Shown here one piece after another: positions 44,702 to 56,111 of a DNA stretch of 59,644 nt; the first letter of the stretch is position 1; each line of letters opens with the position of its first letter. The position numbers were made by a program, and so were the translations under genes. The stretch covers positions 1-59,644 of the forward strand of contig NZ_JADEWN010000030.1 in NCBI RefSeq assembly GCF_015207655.1, in the 5' to 3' direction. The DNA is from Gloeocapsopsis crepidinum LEGE 06123. Lineage in GTDB: Bacteria > Cyanobacteriota > Cyanobacteriia > Cyanobacteriales > Chroococcidiopsidaceae. The notes under the pieces are model-generated. The model had not been told where the DNA came from. It made no database searches and worked only from the letters and a program-made list of their open reading frames with translations.

Positions 44702-46786
44702 TCAATCTCCTCTATTATGTTTGATTGGTAGCTTGACGATAAATTTTGCTCCTTCCATAGGCTTACTTGTTGCTGTTATGCTACCACCATGACGTTCGGC
44801 GATTTTACGGCAGATCGCTAAACCCATGCCTGTTCCTTCATATTGGGTACGATTATGTAATCGTTGGAAAACGTTAAAGATGCGATCGAGGTATTTTTCG
44901 TCAAACCCTATACCGTTATCTTCTATAATAATTTCACAAAGCTGGGCATCTAGAGATTCTTCACTGTTGTGGCTTTGCCAATCTTCAAGTATCTTGCTGT
45001 AAATCTTAACAATTGGCACTTGTTGCTGATGAAACTTTAAAGCATTACCAATTAAGTTTTGTAATAATTGCCGCATTTGGATTGCGTCAGCATCAATTGT
45101 TGGTAATTCACATAGCATGACGCGCCCATCGGTTTGCTGGATAAGTATTTCTAGATCAGATAAAACTTCTTGTGCTACTTGAGTGAGATTAACAGGTGCA
45201 AACGGCTGTGCCTTTGTGGCAATTCGCGAAAGTGTCAGTAAGTCATCGATTAAGACTTGCATCCGCTGTGCAGCGTTTTGCATTCTCTCTAAATAATCAC
45301 GTCCTTGTTCATTGAGTACGTCACCATACATTGCTTTCAATCGATTACCAAAAGCTTGAATTTTGCGTAACGGTTCTTGCAAATCATGGGAGGCGATCGA
45401 AGCAAACTGTTGTAATTCTGCATTGGCGCGAGTCAGTTCTTGACGTTGCCGAGTTTCATCTTCCAATAGTTGTGCTTGCGCTAAAGCGATGCCAATTTGA
45501 TCGCTGAGTTGTTGTAGCAGTTCAATTTCAAAGTGACTCCATTGTCGAGGAGCGTTACACTGATGTGCAATGAGTAAACCCCAGAGTTTTTCCTTAACAA
45601 AAATTGGAACAACTAAGTTGGCGACAACTTGAAATTGCTGCAAAAAGTCGATGTAGCACTGTTGCAGATTTGAGTTGTAAATGTCTGTAGCGTAACTAAT
45701 ATGCCCTTGAATATATTTGTTAAGAAACTTCTGATGAAAACAAGGATCGTGGAGGTTGCGTCCAACAATCGAGGCATATCCTGGCACAACTTGTTCTTTA
45801 ACAACTTTACCCGAACCATTAGACAACAGTTGAAATAATACTGCGCGATCGCACTGCAATAATTTTTGAACTTCAGTTACAGTCGTTTGGAGAATTTCTT
45901 CGATATGCAGCGAACGACGAATTTTAAAGGTGATGTCTGCAAATAGCTGCGATCGCAAGGTTTGCCGCTGTAATTCGGCTTCAGAGTGCTTGCGGTCGGT
46001 AATATCCATATTAATACCAGTCATCCGAATTGCTGTACCTGTCTCGTTGCAATAAACTTGACCTCTTGCTGCAATCCAATGAATACTGCCATCTGCCCAA
46101 ATTACGCGAAATTCAACGTTGTAGTCAGTTTGCTGTGCGATCGCAACACTGATGATTTGTTCTACGACTTGGCGATCTTCAGGATGAACGCTTTGTGTAA
46201 AACTTTCGTAAGTATCAATGACCTCGTTTTCCGCAATTCCAATATTAGCTGCTGCAGTAGCAGAATAGGTAATTTTGTTATCGAGTAAATCCCAATCCCA
46301 AGATCCCATATGCGCTGCATCTAAAGCTAAACGCAGTCTTGCTTCACTTACTCTGGCGCGTTCTGTCTGCTGGCGGAGTTTTTCAGTTGCCTGACTTGAT
46401 TGTAATAAACGATACACGCGTTGGCGAAGGACTGCCCAGTGAATAGGTTTTGTGATATAGTCTGTAGCGCCAGATGCAAAAGCACGATCAACTGAATCTT
46501 GATCTTCTAGGGCGGTAATCATCAAGATTGGCGTGCGATCGCCACCAGGAAGCGTTTGTAGCCGTCTGCTACAAGTAAACCCATCCATCTTTGGCATTAA
46601 TGCATCAAGTAGCACGATGTCTGGTTGCATCTGAGTATAAGCAAATAATGCTTGTTCGCCATCACTGGTCTCGACAACGCGGTAGCCGACTTGTTCCATT
46701 GCTAGCCGGAGTTGCAGCCGTGTAAATTTTTCATCATCAACAATGAGGACAAGAGGAGGATCTTGTTCGGAATCAGTAATATTCAT
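44702..46786 (-). CDS. DXCF-type cyanobacteriochrome histidine kinase (REC-PAS-GAF-HisKA-HATPase)
   Basis: A 694-residue photoreceptor-like kinase. Domains: receiver (Asp61, [11 protein letters not shown]), PAS (about 150-265), GAF (about 280-440), HisKA (His467 in [12 protein letters not shown]), ATPase. The GAF has the bilin-GAF pattern [16 protein letters not shown], a Cys at 377 (QQCYIDF, the canonical bilin-binding site), and Cys349 in a DPCF motif, which equals the DXCF second-cysteine motif. The two cysteines are 28 residues apart, as in the known DXCF protein TePixJ (recalled). This predicts a blue-absorbing bilin photoreceptor. ATG 46786 overlaps the upstream stop as ATGA. Confidence 0.88.
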   Translation of the reverse strand: MNITDSEQDPPLVLIVDDEKFTRLQLRLAMEQVGYRVVETSDGEQALFAYTQMQPDIVLLDALMPKMDGFTCSRRLQTLPGGDRTPILMITALEDQDSVDRAFASGATDYITKPIHWAVLRQRVYRLLQSSQATEKLRQQTERARVSEARLRLALDAAHMGSWDWDLLDNKITYSATAAANIGIAENEVIDTYESFTQSVHPEDRQVVEQIISVAIAQQTDYNVEFRVIWADGSIHWIAARGQVYCNETGTAIRMTGINMDITDRKHSEAELQRQTLRSQLFADITFKIRRSLHIEEILQTTVTEVQKLLQCDRAVLFQLLSNGSGKVVKEQVVPGYASIVGRNLHDPCFHQKFLNKYIQGHISYATDIYNSNLQQCYIDFLQQFQVVANLVVPIFVKEKLWGLLIAHQCNAPRQWSHFEIELLQQLSDQIGIALAQAQLLEDETRQRQELTRANAELQQFASIASHDLQEPLRKIQAFGNRLKAMYGDVLNEQGRDYLERMQNAAQRMQVLIDDLLTLSRIATKAQPFAPVNLTQVAQEVLSDLEILIQQTDGRVMLCELPTIDADAIQMRQLLQNLIGNALKFHQQQVPIVKIYSKILEDWQSHNSEESLDAQLCEIIIEDNGIGFDEKYLDRIFNVFQRLHNRTQYEGTGMGLAICRKIAERHGGSITATSKPMEGAKFIVKLPIKHNRGD

Positions 46787-49700
46787 ACTTGGCTCAGCTG
46801 ACATTCGGCTTGCAGAGCGACTTTAACTCTAGCAAACTCAGCTACAATTTGCTCCACTTTGGATGATATCTCGCTCGTATTGCCGTCAGTACTCATTGTT
46901 TCTAATTCTTTACTCAGTTGAGAAAGCGTCATTGCACCCAACGTAGCACTACTGGATTTAAGTGTATGTGCAGATTTACGCAGTGCGATCGCGTCTTGGC
47001 AATCTGCTGCACTTGTCATTTCCTGTAAAAGCTGTACCGAATCATCTATATAACAACATGCTAACTCAGTCACAATTTTTTCTGCATTTTCCCCTACCAT
47101 TTTCTTCAATGAAGCTAGTTTTTGAAAATCAATAGCTGTTGAATGTTGACGATCAAAAGTGAGTGAGTCAGAGACAAACGATTTTTGAATTCCTCTAAGT
47201 GCTTGTGTGAGTTCTTCTACTTGGATAGGCTTACTGATGTAATTATCCATACCAGCTTTAAGACATTCTTCTTTGTCTTCCTGCATGGCATTAGCAGTCA
47301 TCGCAATAATTTGAGGACGCACATCTTTCGCAAATTCTTGAACAATCTGATGAGTTGCTGTCAAACCATCCATCTTTGGCATTTGCAAATCCATCAGCAC
47401 AACATCATAATTTTGACGATGTAAGATATCTAAAACTTCTAATCCATTACTGGCAACATCCGCTTGATAACCTAATCCTTGCAAAATATGTAAAGCGATT
47501 TTTTGGTTAACGATGTTGTCTTCTGCCAGCAAAATTCGTAGTGGTAATTTTGATGCAAATGTAGCGTCAATATCAACTGAATTACTGTTAGTATCTAATA
47601 CTAATGAGTTATTCCAAATCTGACTCAAGAGGTGGTAGAAGCGTGATGTTTTGATTGGTTTAGTCAGATAGCTTATAAAATCTAACACAGATGTCTGTGA
47701 AGGTGTCTCTCGGCTGCTCAGCGTTGTTAACAATATCACAGGTAATTGAGAAGATTGGCTTGCTGCGATGACGTCATTGCTTTGATGACTTTGTAAATCT
47801 ATAATCGCTACATCAAACAATGCACCTTGTTGAATTTGTTCAAGTGCTGCTGCAGGTTCTAAACTACAAGGATCTATACCCCAAGACTGTGCTTGCCAAA
47901 CTAGAGATTGTCGAATGATCGGATGCTCCTCCACAATTAACATCCGCTTTCCGCCAAAATGTAATAAGCTTTCTGAGGGAAGGCTAGTATCAATTTTTGT
48001 GGCGATCGTGAAATAGAAAGTAGAACCTCCTTGTGCATGAGTTTCAACCCAGATTCGACCTTGCATCATCTCACATAGCTGCTTGGCGATCGCTAAACCT
48101 AAGCCAGTTCCGCCATACTCGCGTGTAATCGAAGCATCACCTTGACTAAAAGCTTGAAATAAACGCTCTACAGTTTCAGGTGAAATACCAATTCCTGTAT
48201 CTTTGACTGCAAATTGAATTTCATATTCATTCTTACGTTCTAATGCGCGGGCTGCAACCGAAATAACAACTTCTCCTTGAGATGTAAATTTAACGGAGTT
48301 ACTCAATAGATTTACGAGAATTTGTCGCAATCGGGTAACATCGCCAACGATATTATTGGGAGTATCTGGATGAATAATGTAAGCTAATTCAATATTTTTC
48401 TCTGCTGCTTTAAAAGCTAAAATATCTACAGCTTCTTCAATACAAGTTCTTAAATTGAAAGCACACTGTTCTAGTTCTAGCTTACCTGACTCGATTTTTG
48501 ATAAGTCTAGAACGTCGTTGATTAACATCAACAAAACATCACTACTTGTCTGAATTGTTCCTAAAAATTCTTGTTGTTGCTGCGATAGCGGAGTACTCAA
48601 TAATAAATTCGTCATTCCGACAATTGCATTCATCGGCGTACGAATTTCATGACTCATATTCGCAAGAAACTGACTTTTCACACGAGTTGCAGCTTCAGCA
48701 TCTGTTTTTGCCTTTTCTAACTCCTGATTAGCTTGTGACAACTCTTGAGTACGTCGCACAAGCATTTTTTGACTAAGATATTGCTCAGTAATATCATCTA
48801 ATATCCACAATCTACCAGGTACATTGTGTACCCGCGTTGTAGTACTCGAAAGACTCAATACTTTAGGTGTTTCACCCTGAAAAATCCAATGCCAATTCCG
48901 AATTTCTGCTTGCGGAAACTCCCGTGTGGGGGTTCCCCCCGTTGAGGGAAGTTTCCAAGACAGTGGCTGAGCAAAAAATTGTGCTGCTTGTGCGGTGATT
49001 TCGCTTTGATTATCAGCACTAGTACGTAATTTTGCCATTGCTTGCGCCAAAATGGGTGGTTCTACTGCACCAGGTTGTAACCCCAGTTGCACCGCAGCCG
49101 CTTGATTAATCCACCCTTGTTCTCCACTTTCATCAACAAAGACAACTCCTTGATGAATAGTTTCCAGCATTGCACTAAAGCGCGATCGCAGTTTATCAAG
49201 GCGGATAGTCGTATCAGTAAATTGTAATAACGTACGTAACTCACCCAACAATAACTCAATAAATTGCCGCATTTGTGGAGTAATGGAAGTGTAGCGATGC
49301 CAAATCAGTAAAATTGCCCCTTTTGTACTATTCGACGCCGCAAGTGGTAGTATCGCAACTGACTTAGCTCCTTGTGCAAGTAGAATGTGGGAAGCATCAG
49401 GTGTTGCGGGATAGTTGCTGTAGTAGAGACAGCGGTTTTGTGCTAATGCATTAGTAAATAGTGTAGGGGTAGTAAGGGCAGCAGGAAGCGCTTTTTCAGG
49501 TAGGCTGGCGATTGTTTGGGCAGTGACATCATCAATCTGACGTAAGGCGATCGCGGCATCTGCACGAGTTAACTTTTGTAAAAGTGTTAAAGCTTGATTG
49601 GTGAGTATATTTGGTGTTGTGTCTGTATCAGTATTAACCAGTGTCACTAAAACTGATTGTGCTGCTAAACGCCACTCGATAACTCGGAGGAACTTATTTA

Positions 49701-49980
49701 AGGCAATACTGCTGATAACGACACCACACAATTCAATAGCAAGCAAAATCTGTGTTGGATAAAATATACCAACCAGTAAAATGACTGCAACGATTGGTAG
49801 TGCTTGCTCAACTTGCAAAGGTAAACCTACGCATACAGCGAACAAAATTAGCGCTAACAACAAAGAATTCCATCCGTGCACTACACCTAAGCCAACAAAA
49901 ATAAAGATGGCAGCAAATAATATTGGTCTAAATGTTGGTAGCCAATCAGGATGATTCAGAGTTAGATCTGGGCGAGACAT
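46783..49980 (-). CDS. BarA-like hybrid histidine kinase (TM-GAF-PAS-HisKA-HATPase-REC-REC-HPt)
   Basis: A 1065-residue membrane kinase. Four or five hydrophobic helices (about 15-100) are followed by a GAF-like region, a PAS domain (about 270-395) and HisKA with His about 443 (SHEIRTPMN). The ATPase has [12 protein letters not shown]. The first receiver is degenerate (VEEHP, IDLQSHQ). A full receiver (Asp about 862, [12 protein letters not shown]) and a C-terminal HPt (His about 1003, [13 protein letters not shown]) follow. A hairpin repeat is inserted in frame within the PAS part. The gene starts 19 nt inside the end of the RsbQ-like gene. Confidence 0.92.
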   Translation of the reverse strand: MSRPDLTLNHPDWLPTFRPILFAAIFIFVGLGVVHGWNSLLLALILFAVCVGLPLQVEQALPIVAVILLVGIFYPTQILLAIELCGVVISSIALNKFLRVIEWRLAAQSVLVTLVNTDTDTTPNILTNQALTLLQKLTRADAAIALRQIDDVTAQTIASLPEKALPAALTTPTLFTNALAQNRCLYYSNYPATPDASHILLAQGAKSVAILPLAASNSTKGAILLIWHRYTSITPQMRQFIELLLGELRTLLQFTDTTIRLDKLRSRFSAMLETIHQGVVFVDESGEQGWINQAAAVQLGLQPGAVEPPILAQAMAKLRTSADNQSEITAQAAQFFAQPLSWKLPSTGGTPTREFPQAEIRNWHWIFQGETPKVLSLSSTTTRVHNVPGRLWILDDITEQYLSQKMLVRRTQELSQANQELEKAKTDAEAATRVKSQFLANMSHEIRTPMNAIVGMTNLLLSTPLSQQQQEFLGTIQTSSDVLLMLINDVLDLSKIESGKLELEQCAFNLRTCIEEAVDILAFKAAEKNIELAYIIHPDTPNNIVGDVTRLRQILVNLLSNSVKFTSQGEVVISVAARALERKNEYEIQFAVKDTGIGISPETVERLFQAFSQGDASITREYGGTGLGLAIAKQLCEMMQGRIWVETHAQGGSTFYFTIATKIDTSLPSESLLHFGGKRMLIVEEHPIIRQSLVWQAQSWGIDPCSLEPAAALEQIQQGALFDVAIIDLQSHQSNDVIAASQSSQLPVILLTTLSSRETPSQTSVLDFISYLTKPIKTSRFYHLLSQIWNNSLVLDTNSNSVDIDATFASKLPLRILLAEDNIVNQKIALHILQGLGYQADVASNGLEVLDILHRQNYDVVLMDLQMPKMDGLTATHQIVQEFAKDVRPQIIAMTANAMQEDKEECLKAGMDNYISKPIQVEELTQALRGIQKSFVSDSLTFDRQHSTAIDFQKLASLKKMVGENAEKIVTELACCYIDDSVQLLQEMTSAADCQDAIALRKSAHTLKSSSATLGAMTLSQLSKELETMSTDGNTSEISSKVEQIVAEFARVKVALQAECQLSQV
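48914..48956. repeat. Hairpin repeat, copy 3, inside the kinase CDS
   Basis: GGAAACT and AGTTTCC form the outer stem around GGGGGTTCCCCC. It encodes about 14 residues ([14 protein letters not shown]) in frame within the PAS region. This is the same layout as copies at 39063, 55996 and 57804. Confidence 0.8.
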
Positions 49981-50765
49981 GAGGCGATCGCGCGGGTAAC
50001 GGTTTCTGGTGCGCTGATGTGAGGTAAATGTCCTGTCGTTGGGATATTTGTCAGTGTGCTATTGGCGATCTTCTTTGCCATGTACTGACCAACTTCTAGC
50101 GGTACAGCAACATCATTATTTGATTGTAAGATATCAACAGGTATTTTAAGTCGCGGTAACTCTTCGCGGTGATCTGACTGAAAAATTACCCGCGCTACAG
50201 CTTGAGCGATATCAGGGCGAATTGCGGATAAGGTGTTTGCATACTCGATCGCCAGTTCAGGTTTATCAGGATTTCCCATTGCCAGCGGCGCAAATCCACT
50301 TGCCCAAGCGTAGTAGTTTGCCGCCATCGCTGCATAAAGTGCATCTAAATCAGCTTGCTCAAAACCGCCTATATAATCGACATCATTCAGGTATCGTGGC
50401 GATGCACCGATAAAAATTAATTTGTGGAAGTATTGCGGCTCAACCAAGGCAGCTAACAAGCTCACCATACCACTCACTGAGTGACCAATTAAAACGCTGT
50501 CTTTCAGCTTCAACTCAGCACATAAATCGAGTAAATCTTCAGCATAACTATACAAACTACTGTAGCGGTGCGGACTGTATGCGGCAAAGTCTGATTTCCC
50601 CGCACCGACATGATCGAAAAGTATAACGCGATAGTTATCGGTAAAGGCTGCAACTTGATGCCGCCAAGCAGTTTGATCCGTGCCAAAACCATGTGCAAAT
50701 ATTAATGTCTGACTACCATTACCCAGAACACTGACATTATTCCGCTGCAAGATGCTCGTTGCCAT
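49962..50765 (-). CDS. RsbQ/KAI2/D14-like alpha/beta hydrolase
   Basis: A 267-residue hydrolase close to bacterial RsbQ and the plant receptors KAI2/D14: [12 protein letters not shown] oxyanion motif, VGAGKSD, nucleophile Ser in [27 protein letters not shown] lid, Asp in SNNDVAVP and His in GHLPHIS. RsbQ is needed for the PAS-phosphatase RsbP to sense energy stress; KAI2/D14 bind butenolides. Here it overlaps the gene for the PAS-containing hybrid kinase by 19 nt, so it is probably that kinase's ligand-supplying or sensing partner. First gene of the operon. Confidence 0.88.
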   Translation of the reverse strand: MATSILQRNNVSVLGNGSQTLIFAHGFGTDQTAWRHQVAAFTDNYRVILFDHVGAGKSDFAAYSPHRYSSLYSYAEDLLDLCAELKLKDSVLIGHSVSGMVSLLAALVEPQYFHKLIFIGASPRYLNDVDYIGGFEQADLDALYAAMAANYYAWASGFAPLAMGNPDKPELAIEYANTLSAIRPDIAQAVARVIFQSDHREELPRLKIPVDILQSNNDVAVPLEVGQYMAKKIANSTLTNIPTTGHLPHISAPETVTRAIASCLAQI

Positions 50766-50904
50766 AAGAAAGCGATCGCGATCGCTTTCTATTATGACTT
50801 CAGTTGGGGTACATAATTATCAATTTAATTGTAGCAACCTGCTAAAAAAAGTATAGATTTTGGATTTTTGTGAAACTTATCAACTACTCAGCAAAATTGC
50901 GCAA

Positions 50905-50939
50905 TAAAAAACGGTAGAGTTTTAATATTTTCTACCGTT
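50905..50939 (-). terminator. Rho-independent terminator after clpC
   Basis: AACGGTAGA and TCTACCGTT form a perfect 9-bp stem with a 12-nt loop. On the minus strand it is followed by TTTTATTGC, about 60 nt past the clpC stop. Confidence 0.8.
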
Positions 50940-50995
50940 GATATAAGTCAATCAAATTTAGGTATAATTACGTATACCTGCTTCAAATGAATTAC

Positions 50996-53473
50996 CTACT
51001 GCTCTACAGCTTGAGGTAATAATTCTCGTCGCTGTTCAGCAAGTACTTTGACATTACCAGTGTCATCAACATCAACGACAGCAGTATCACCATCTTTGAC
51101 GCGTCCTGATAAGATCTCTTCAGCTAAACTGTCTTCGAGTAAACGCATAATCGCCCGACGTAATGGTCTTGCACCGTAGCTAGGATTGTATCCTTCTTCT
51201 ACGAGACGATCTTTAAAGCGCTCTGTAACTTCCAGCGCGATCCCCTTTTCAGTTAGGCGATTAACCACTTCCTTGAGCAGAATATCGGAGATTTGCTTCA
51301 CCTCGTCCTTAGTTAATTGACGGAAGACAATGATTTCATCCAAGCGGTTTAAGAACTCTGGACGGAAGCGTTGCTTGAGTTCTTCGTTAACCAATGAACG
51401 AATGCGATTGTATTGTGCTTCGGCTCGATTTTCAGCAACTTCAAAGCCTAAACCACCACCACCTTTTTCAATCACCTGAGAACCGATGTTAGAAGTCAGG
51501 ATGAGCAGTGTATTCTTAAAGTCCACTGTACGACCTTTGGCATCTGTCAATCGACCATCTTCAAGGATTTGCAGCAGCATATTGAAGACATCAGGGTGAG
51601 CCTTTTCAATTTCGTCGAATAGCACCACTGTGTAAGGTCTACGACGTACTGCTTCGGTTAATTGACCGCCTTCGTTGTATCCTACATATCCTGGAGGCGA
51701 ACCGATCAGCTTACTAACGGTATGCCGTTCCATATATTCCGACATATCCAAGCGAATCATCGCTTCCTCGGAACCAAAGAAGTAGGCTGCTAACGCTTTA
51801 GTTAACTCAGTTTTACCAACACCAGTAGGTCCAGAGAAGACGAAGCTAGCAATCGGACGATTGGGGTTTTTTAAGCCAACTCTAGCACGGCGAATTGCTT
51901 TAGAAACTGCCCTGACTGCTTCCTCTTGACCGATGAGTCGCTGATGCAATGTATCTTCCATATGCAACAGTTTCTCAGATTCGGATTCGGTCAGTTTGTT
52001 GACTGGTACGCCAGTCCAAGAAGCAACAATTTGAGCAATATCTTCTTCATTCACCACTGGAGAATCATTCTCGCCCTCGCGGGTGCTGCTTGTTTTGTTC
52101 TGTGCGATCGCCCGAATTTCGGCTTTAATTTCCATTTCGCGATCGCGGAGTTCTCCGGCGCGGTCGAAGTCTTGTCCTCGAACGGCATCGTCTTTTTCTT
52201 TTAAGACTTGACGCAATTCTTTATCAAGCTCTTTTGCTGCGGGAGGAAGTTGTGAGTTAATTAAGCGTACTCTTGAACCAGCTTCGTCAATCAAGTCGAT
52301 TGCTTTATCTGGTAAGTAGCGATCGCTAATATAACGGTCGGAAAGCTTCGCTGCTGCGACAAGCGCTTCATCCGAGATTTTCAACTTATGGTGTTGTTCG
52401 TAACGTTCGCGTAGACCGTACAAAATTTCTATTGTTTCATCTACAGTCGGTTCGCCCACCATCACAGGTTGGAATCTTCTTTCTAGTGCTGCATCGCGCT
52501 CGATGTGCTTGCGGTATTCATCCAGTGTTGTCGCACCAATACACTGCAACTCTCCTCTTGCCAAAGCCGGTTTGAGGATATTTGCTGCGTCGATCGCACC
52601 TTCAGCTGCACCAGCACCGATCAGAGTATGCACCTCGTCAATCACTAAAATCACGTTCCCTGCAGAACGGATTTCATCCATGATTTTTTTCAGGCGCTCT
52701 TCAAATTCACCTCGATACTTAGTGCCTGCAACTAATAAGCCGATATCAAGTGTGACAACGCGCTTTTCTTCAAGGATATCGGGAATATCTTTATTAGCAA
52801 TTCGCGATGCTAAACCTTCAGCGATCGCAGTTTTACCTACACCAGGTTCCCCAATTAATACTGGATTATTTTTGGTACGGCGACCTAAAATTTGAATAAC
52901 TCGTTCAATTTCTTTAGCGCGACCAACAACAGGATCGAGCTTGCCTTCTGAAGCCATTTGAGTCAGGTTCGAGCCAAACTCATCCAATGTTGGAGTTTTT
53001 GTGCGACCGGATTGCGAAGATCCTGCTGAGACTTCAGCGGTTTCTCCTAACATCCGAATCACTTGAGTTCTTACTTTGGATAAATCAACTCCTAAGTTTT
53101 CTAGTACTCTTGCTGCCACGCCTTCTCCTTCGCGGATCAAGCCTAGTAGCAAGTGCTCTGTACCGATATAATTATGTCCTAGCTGGCGTGCTTCTTCTAG
53201 GGATAGTTCCAAAACTCGCTTTGCCCGTGGGGTAAACGGAATTTCCACTGCCACAAAGCCGGAACCTCGACCAATAATTTTTTCGACTTCAATCCGAGCA
53301 TCTTTGAGGTTGACGCCCATAGATTTCAGCACTTTGGCCGCTACGCCTGTTCCTTCCCCTATCAGACCCAGGAGGATCTGCTCTGTACCTACGAAGTTGT
53401 GACCCAGGCGGCGAGCTTCTTCCTGGGCCAGCATGATCACTTTAATAGCTTTTTCTGTGAAGCGTTCAAACAT
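50996..53473 (-). CDS. clpC: ATP-dependent Clp protease ATPase subunit ClpC
   Basis: An 825-residue Hsp100 unfoldase: double Clp_N repeats (about 5-145, [18 protein letters not shown] and [18 protein letters not shown]), D1 with GEPGVGKTA, a UVR-containing middle region, D2 with [14 protein letters not shown] and GYVGYNEGG, and a C-terminal dimer region. It feeds proteins to ClpP and is essential in cyanobacteria. Confidence 0.97.
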   Translation of the reverse strand: MFERFTEKAIKVIMLAQEEARRLGHNFVGTEQILLGLIGEGTGVAAKVLKSMGVNLKDARIEVEKIIGRGSGFVAVEIPFTPRAKRVLELSLEEARQLGHNYIGTEHLLLGLIREGEGVAARVLENLGVDLSKVRTQVIRMLGETAEVSAGSSQSGRTKTPTLDEFGSNLTQMASEGKLDPVVGRAKEIERVIQILGRRTKNNPVLIGEPGVGKTAIAEGLASRIANKDIPDILEEKRVVTLDIGLLVAGTKYRGEFEERLKKIMDEIRSAGNVILVIDEVHTLIGAGAAEGAIDAANILKPALARGELQCIGATTLDEYRKHIERDAALERRFQPVMVGEPTVDETIEILYGLRERYEQHHKLKISDEALVAAAKLSDRYISDRYLPDKAIDLIDEAGSRVRLINSQLPPAAKELDKELRQVLKEKDDAVRGQDFDRAGELRDREMEIKAEIRAIAQNKTSSTREGENDSPVVNEEDIAQIVASWTGVPVNKLTESESEKLLHMEDTLHQRLIGQEEAVRAVSKAIRRARVGLKNPNRPIASFVFSGPTGVGKTELTKALAAYFFGSEEAMIRLDMSEYMERHTVSKLIGSPPGYVGYNEGGQLTEAVRRRPYTVVLFDEIEKAHPDVFNMLLQILEDGRLTDAKGRTVDFKNTLLILTSNIGSQVIEKGGGGLGFEVAENRAEAQYNRIRSLVNEELKQRFRPEFLNRLDEIIVFRQLTKDEVKQISDILLKEVVNRLTEKGIALEVTERFKDRLVEEGYNPSYGARPLRRAIMRLLEDSLAEEILSGRVKDGDTAVVDVDDTGNVKVLAEQRRELLPQAVEQ

Positions 53474-53785
53474 GGCGTTTTTCCATACCTGAGTCGTGCC
53501 GGTACGCTGATTTTAGCATAGGCTTTAGGTCCGGCTGTCAACTTATGATACAAACTACAGCACGGTTGTTCCTCTTTTTGAGGATTTTGCACTTTTTGCA
53601 ACTGTTGCCTTCGTTAGGTTCTCAGAAAATGCTCAGCCAAAGATTTTATTTAAAAGCAAAATATCTTGGCTACAATCCTGAACCTTGTGTTATGGAAAGA
53701 AGTTTGTTTTTATTGGTTGCTATTGTTGCTGAATTTTTGTTTCAGTTTTAGCGTTAAGCCCCAAGAGTAAATTTTTAGCAAAAAT
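53474..53785. other. Spacer upstream of clpC, 312 bp
   Basis: Contains the clpC leader and the region after rimI. A 68-codon plus-strand frame (53545-53751) is rich in Leu/Phe but has no homologous look. CCTCTTTTTGAGG near 53572 forms a short hairpin. Confidence 0.5.
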
Positions 53786-54370
53786 TCACTGTTTTGTCAA
53801 GGGCGGATCTGCGGAATATACTGATAAATCAATCTGTAATTCCCAGCCTAAGCGGACGAGGTGAGTGTGAATTTGGTGTTCCCAGTCAGATAAAATTTGA
53901 GGAAATTCAGGTTGTGCTAAACCGTTATGCCAAAGAATTAAGGCATCTTCACCAGTGTCTTTGTAGTATCCTTTACGCCGTCCGGCAGTTTTGAAGCCAA
54001 ATTTTTGATACAGTGCGATCGCCGCATGATTAGAAACTCTGACTTCTAAAGTAGCGCGTTCTAAATTTCGTTGCTCTGCTACTGACAATAGACCGTAAAG
54101 TAGTGCTTGACCGAAACCTTGGCGTTGGGATTGAGGATGAACCGCCAAAATGGTAATGTGAGCCTCCTCTAAAATTGCCCACAGACAACCCACCCCTAAA
54201 AGTGAATTAGGCGCAAATGGGTTGACTAAACCAATTAAGTCACTGTTGGGACTATCTAACTCTCGTTGGTAGGCTTCCAAAGTCCAAAGACCTCCAAAGC
54301 AGACTTGATCTAATTCCAACAATGCACCCAGATGCTCTGGTGTGAGATATTTAAGTTCTAATAAAGTCAC
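53786..54370 (-). CDS. rimI: Ribosomal protein S18 alanine N-acetyltransferase
   Basis: A 194-residue GNAT enzyme: acetyl-CoA loop QSQRQGFGQALL, AHITILAVHP, and LEVRVSNHAAIALYQKFGFKT before YYKDTGEDALIL, as in RimI. Substrate is inferred from the family; cyanobacterial homologs sit next to lysA as here. Its start and the long form of the divergent lysA frame overlap. Confidence 0.85.
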   Translation of the reverse strand: MTLLELKYLTPEHLGALLELDQVCFGGLWTLEAYQRELDSPNSDLIGLVNPFAPNSLLGVGCLWAILEEAHITILAVHPQSQRQGFGQALLYGLLSVAEQRNLERATLEVRVSNHAAIALYQKFGFKTAGRRKGYYKDTGEDALILWHNGLAQPEFPQILSDWEHQIHTHLVRLGWELQIDLSVYSADPPLTKQ

Positions 54371-54434
54371 AGCAATTTGTACACTGGGAGACGAACCCTA
54401 TTTACGCCTGTCAAAAGGAAAACATTTAATAATT

Positions 54435-55841
54435 ATGCTATCGACTCATCCTGCAGGGGTGCAATCTGGTCGTCAGTTTTTACCGAAGGTAACTGACGCG
54501 TCCCCTAATCAAGAACTTTTACCCCTGACTGCACGAATTAACAGCAGCGATCGCCTAGAAATTGGGGGATGTGATGTTACAACGCTGGTAGAGCAATTTG
54601 GTTCGCCGCTTTATATTTTGGATGAGGACACTTTGCGCAACGCTTGTTGCCAGTATCGCGAAGCGTTTAAAAAGTATTACCCAGGAGAGTCTCAAGTACT
54701 TTATGCTTCCAAAGCTTGGAGTTGTTTAGCGGTATGTGCGATCGCCTCTCAAGAAGGATTGGGCATTGATGTCGTCTCAGGTGGCGAACTTTACACCGCC
54801 TTACAAGCAGGAGTCAGCCCTGATAAACTTTACCTCCACGGAAACAATAAATCTTTAGAAGAATTAAAATTGGCGATCAATTCAGGCTGCACGATTGTCG
54901 TTGATAATTGGCATGAATTGCGTACATTAGGTCATTGGTCATCGGTAATTGGTAATAGTGATACCAATGACCCAGTTCGCATAATGCTGCGACTGACACC
55001 TGGAATTGAATGTCATACACATGAATATATTCGTACAGGACATTTAGACAGCAAGTTTGGCTTTGATCCCAACCAATTAGATGAAGTGTTTGCGTTTGTT
55101 AGTCAGCATTCTGCATTGAATTGTGTAGGCTTACACGCGCACATTGGTTCCCAGATTTTTGAGCAGCAACCACATCAAGATTTAGCTGGAGTTATGGTGC
55201 AGTGGTTAGATAAAGCTAGCAGCTATGGCTTACAGATGCAAGAATTAAATGTCGGTGGTGGTTTGGGAATTCGCTATACCGAAGCTGACGATCCCCCTAG
55301 TATTGAAGCGTGGGTGAAGGGGGTGTGTACAGCGATTCAAAATGCTTGTGTGACACAGCAAATAGCATTACCAAAGTTGCTTTGCGAACCAGGGCGATCG
55401 CTGATTGGTTCAGCGTGTGTCACTGCATATACAGTAGGTTCGTCAAAAACCGTTCCAGGAATTCGTACCTACATTGCCATAGATGGTGGTATGTCAGATA
55501 ATCCGCGTCCCATCACTTACCAATCAGTTTATCGAGCAGTTGTAGCAAATAAAATGTCTGCACCAGCGACACAAACAGTCACAATAGCTGGAAAACACTG
55601 CGAATCAGGCGATATTCTGATTAAAGAGGCAACTTTACCACCGTCTGAACCAGGAGACATTCTCGTTGTTCTGGCAACCGGAGCATACAACTACAGTATG
55701 GCATCGAATTACAATCGCTTGGCTCGACCAGCAGCAGTTGTCGTTAAAGCAGGAGAAGCAAATGTGATTCTTCGGCGTGAAACTTATCAAGACTTGATGC
55801 GACAAGACTGTCTACCTGCAAGATTATCAAGTGAGACATAA
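54435..55841 (+). CDS. lysA: Diaminopimelate decarboxylase
   Basis: A 468-residue PLP enzyme for the last step of lysine synthesis: PLP-binding Lys in LYASKAW, HAHIGSQI, LNVGGGLGI and CEPGRSLIG. ATG 54435 is chosen; a longer upstream frame runs into rimI. The family context lysA-cdaA-uppS is common in cyanobacteria. Confidence 0.94.
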   Translation: MLSTHPAGVQSGRQFLPKVTDASPNQELLPLTARINSSDRLEIGGCDVTTLVEQFGSPLYILDEDTLRNACCQYREAFKKYYPGESQVLYASKAWSCLAVCAIASQEGLGIDVVSGGELYTALQAGVSPDKLYLHGNNKSLEELKLAINSGCTIVVDNWHELRTLGHWSSVIGNSDTNDPVRIMLRLTPGIECHTHEYIRTGHLDSKFGFDPNQLDEVFAFVSQHSALNCVGLHAHIGSQIFEQQPHQDLAGVMVQWLDKASSYGLQMQELNVGGGLGIRYTEADDPPSIEAWVKGVCTAIQNACVTQQIALPKLLCEPGRSLIGSACVTAYTVGSSKTVPGIRTYIAIDGGMSDNPRPITYQSVYRAVVANKMSAPATQTVTIAGKHCESGDILIKEATLPPSEPGDILVVLATGAYNYSMASNYNRLARPAAVVVKAGEANVILRRETYQDLMRQDCLPARLSSET

Positions 55842-55995
55842 AATCTCAGGGAATTTTTAAGATGAAATCGAGGAAGATAGAATAGCCTCTTTTCTTCCTG
55901 TTCTTTCTTACCTAACTCCTAACATCAAATCTGAATCGTTAGTTCTGATGCTCGAATCTATATAAAAAAAACAAAAACCTTTCTCCTCCGCCCAC

Positions 55996-56034
55996 GCCAG
56001 TTTACGGTAAGAAAGATCCCCACACGCAACTGGC
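55996..56034. repeat. Hairpin repeat, copy 4 (degenerate)
   Basis: GCCAGTT and AACTGGC pair as the outer stem across 25 nt that includes CCCCACACGC. It lies in the lysA-cdaA spacer. Confidence 0.55.
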
Positions 56035-56111
56035 TTTCCTGCACAAGAAGCTGCCTAAATGATAAGTCTCTAACCAGACACGATATAACCCCTAACCCCT
56101 GAACCCTGATC

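Noticed and set aside
53545-53751. 68-codon plus-strand frame in the clpC-rimI spacer
   Set aside because: Leu/Phe-rich, no ribosome-binding site, no recognisable family; more likely chance in AT-rich DNA.
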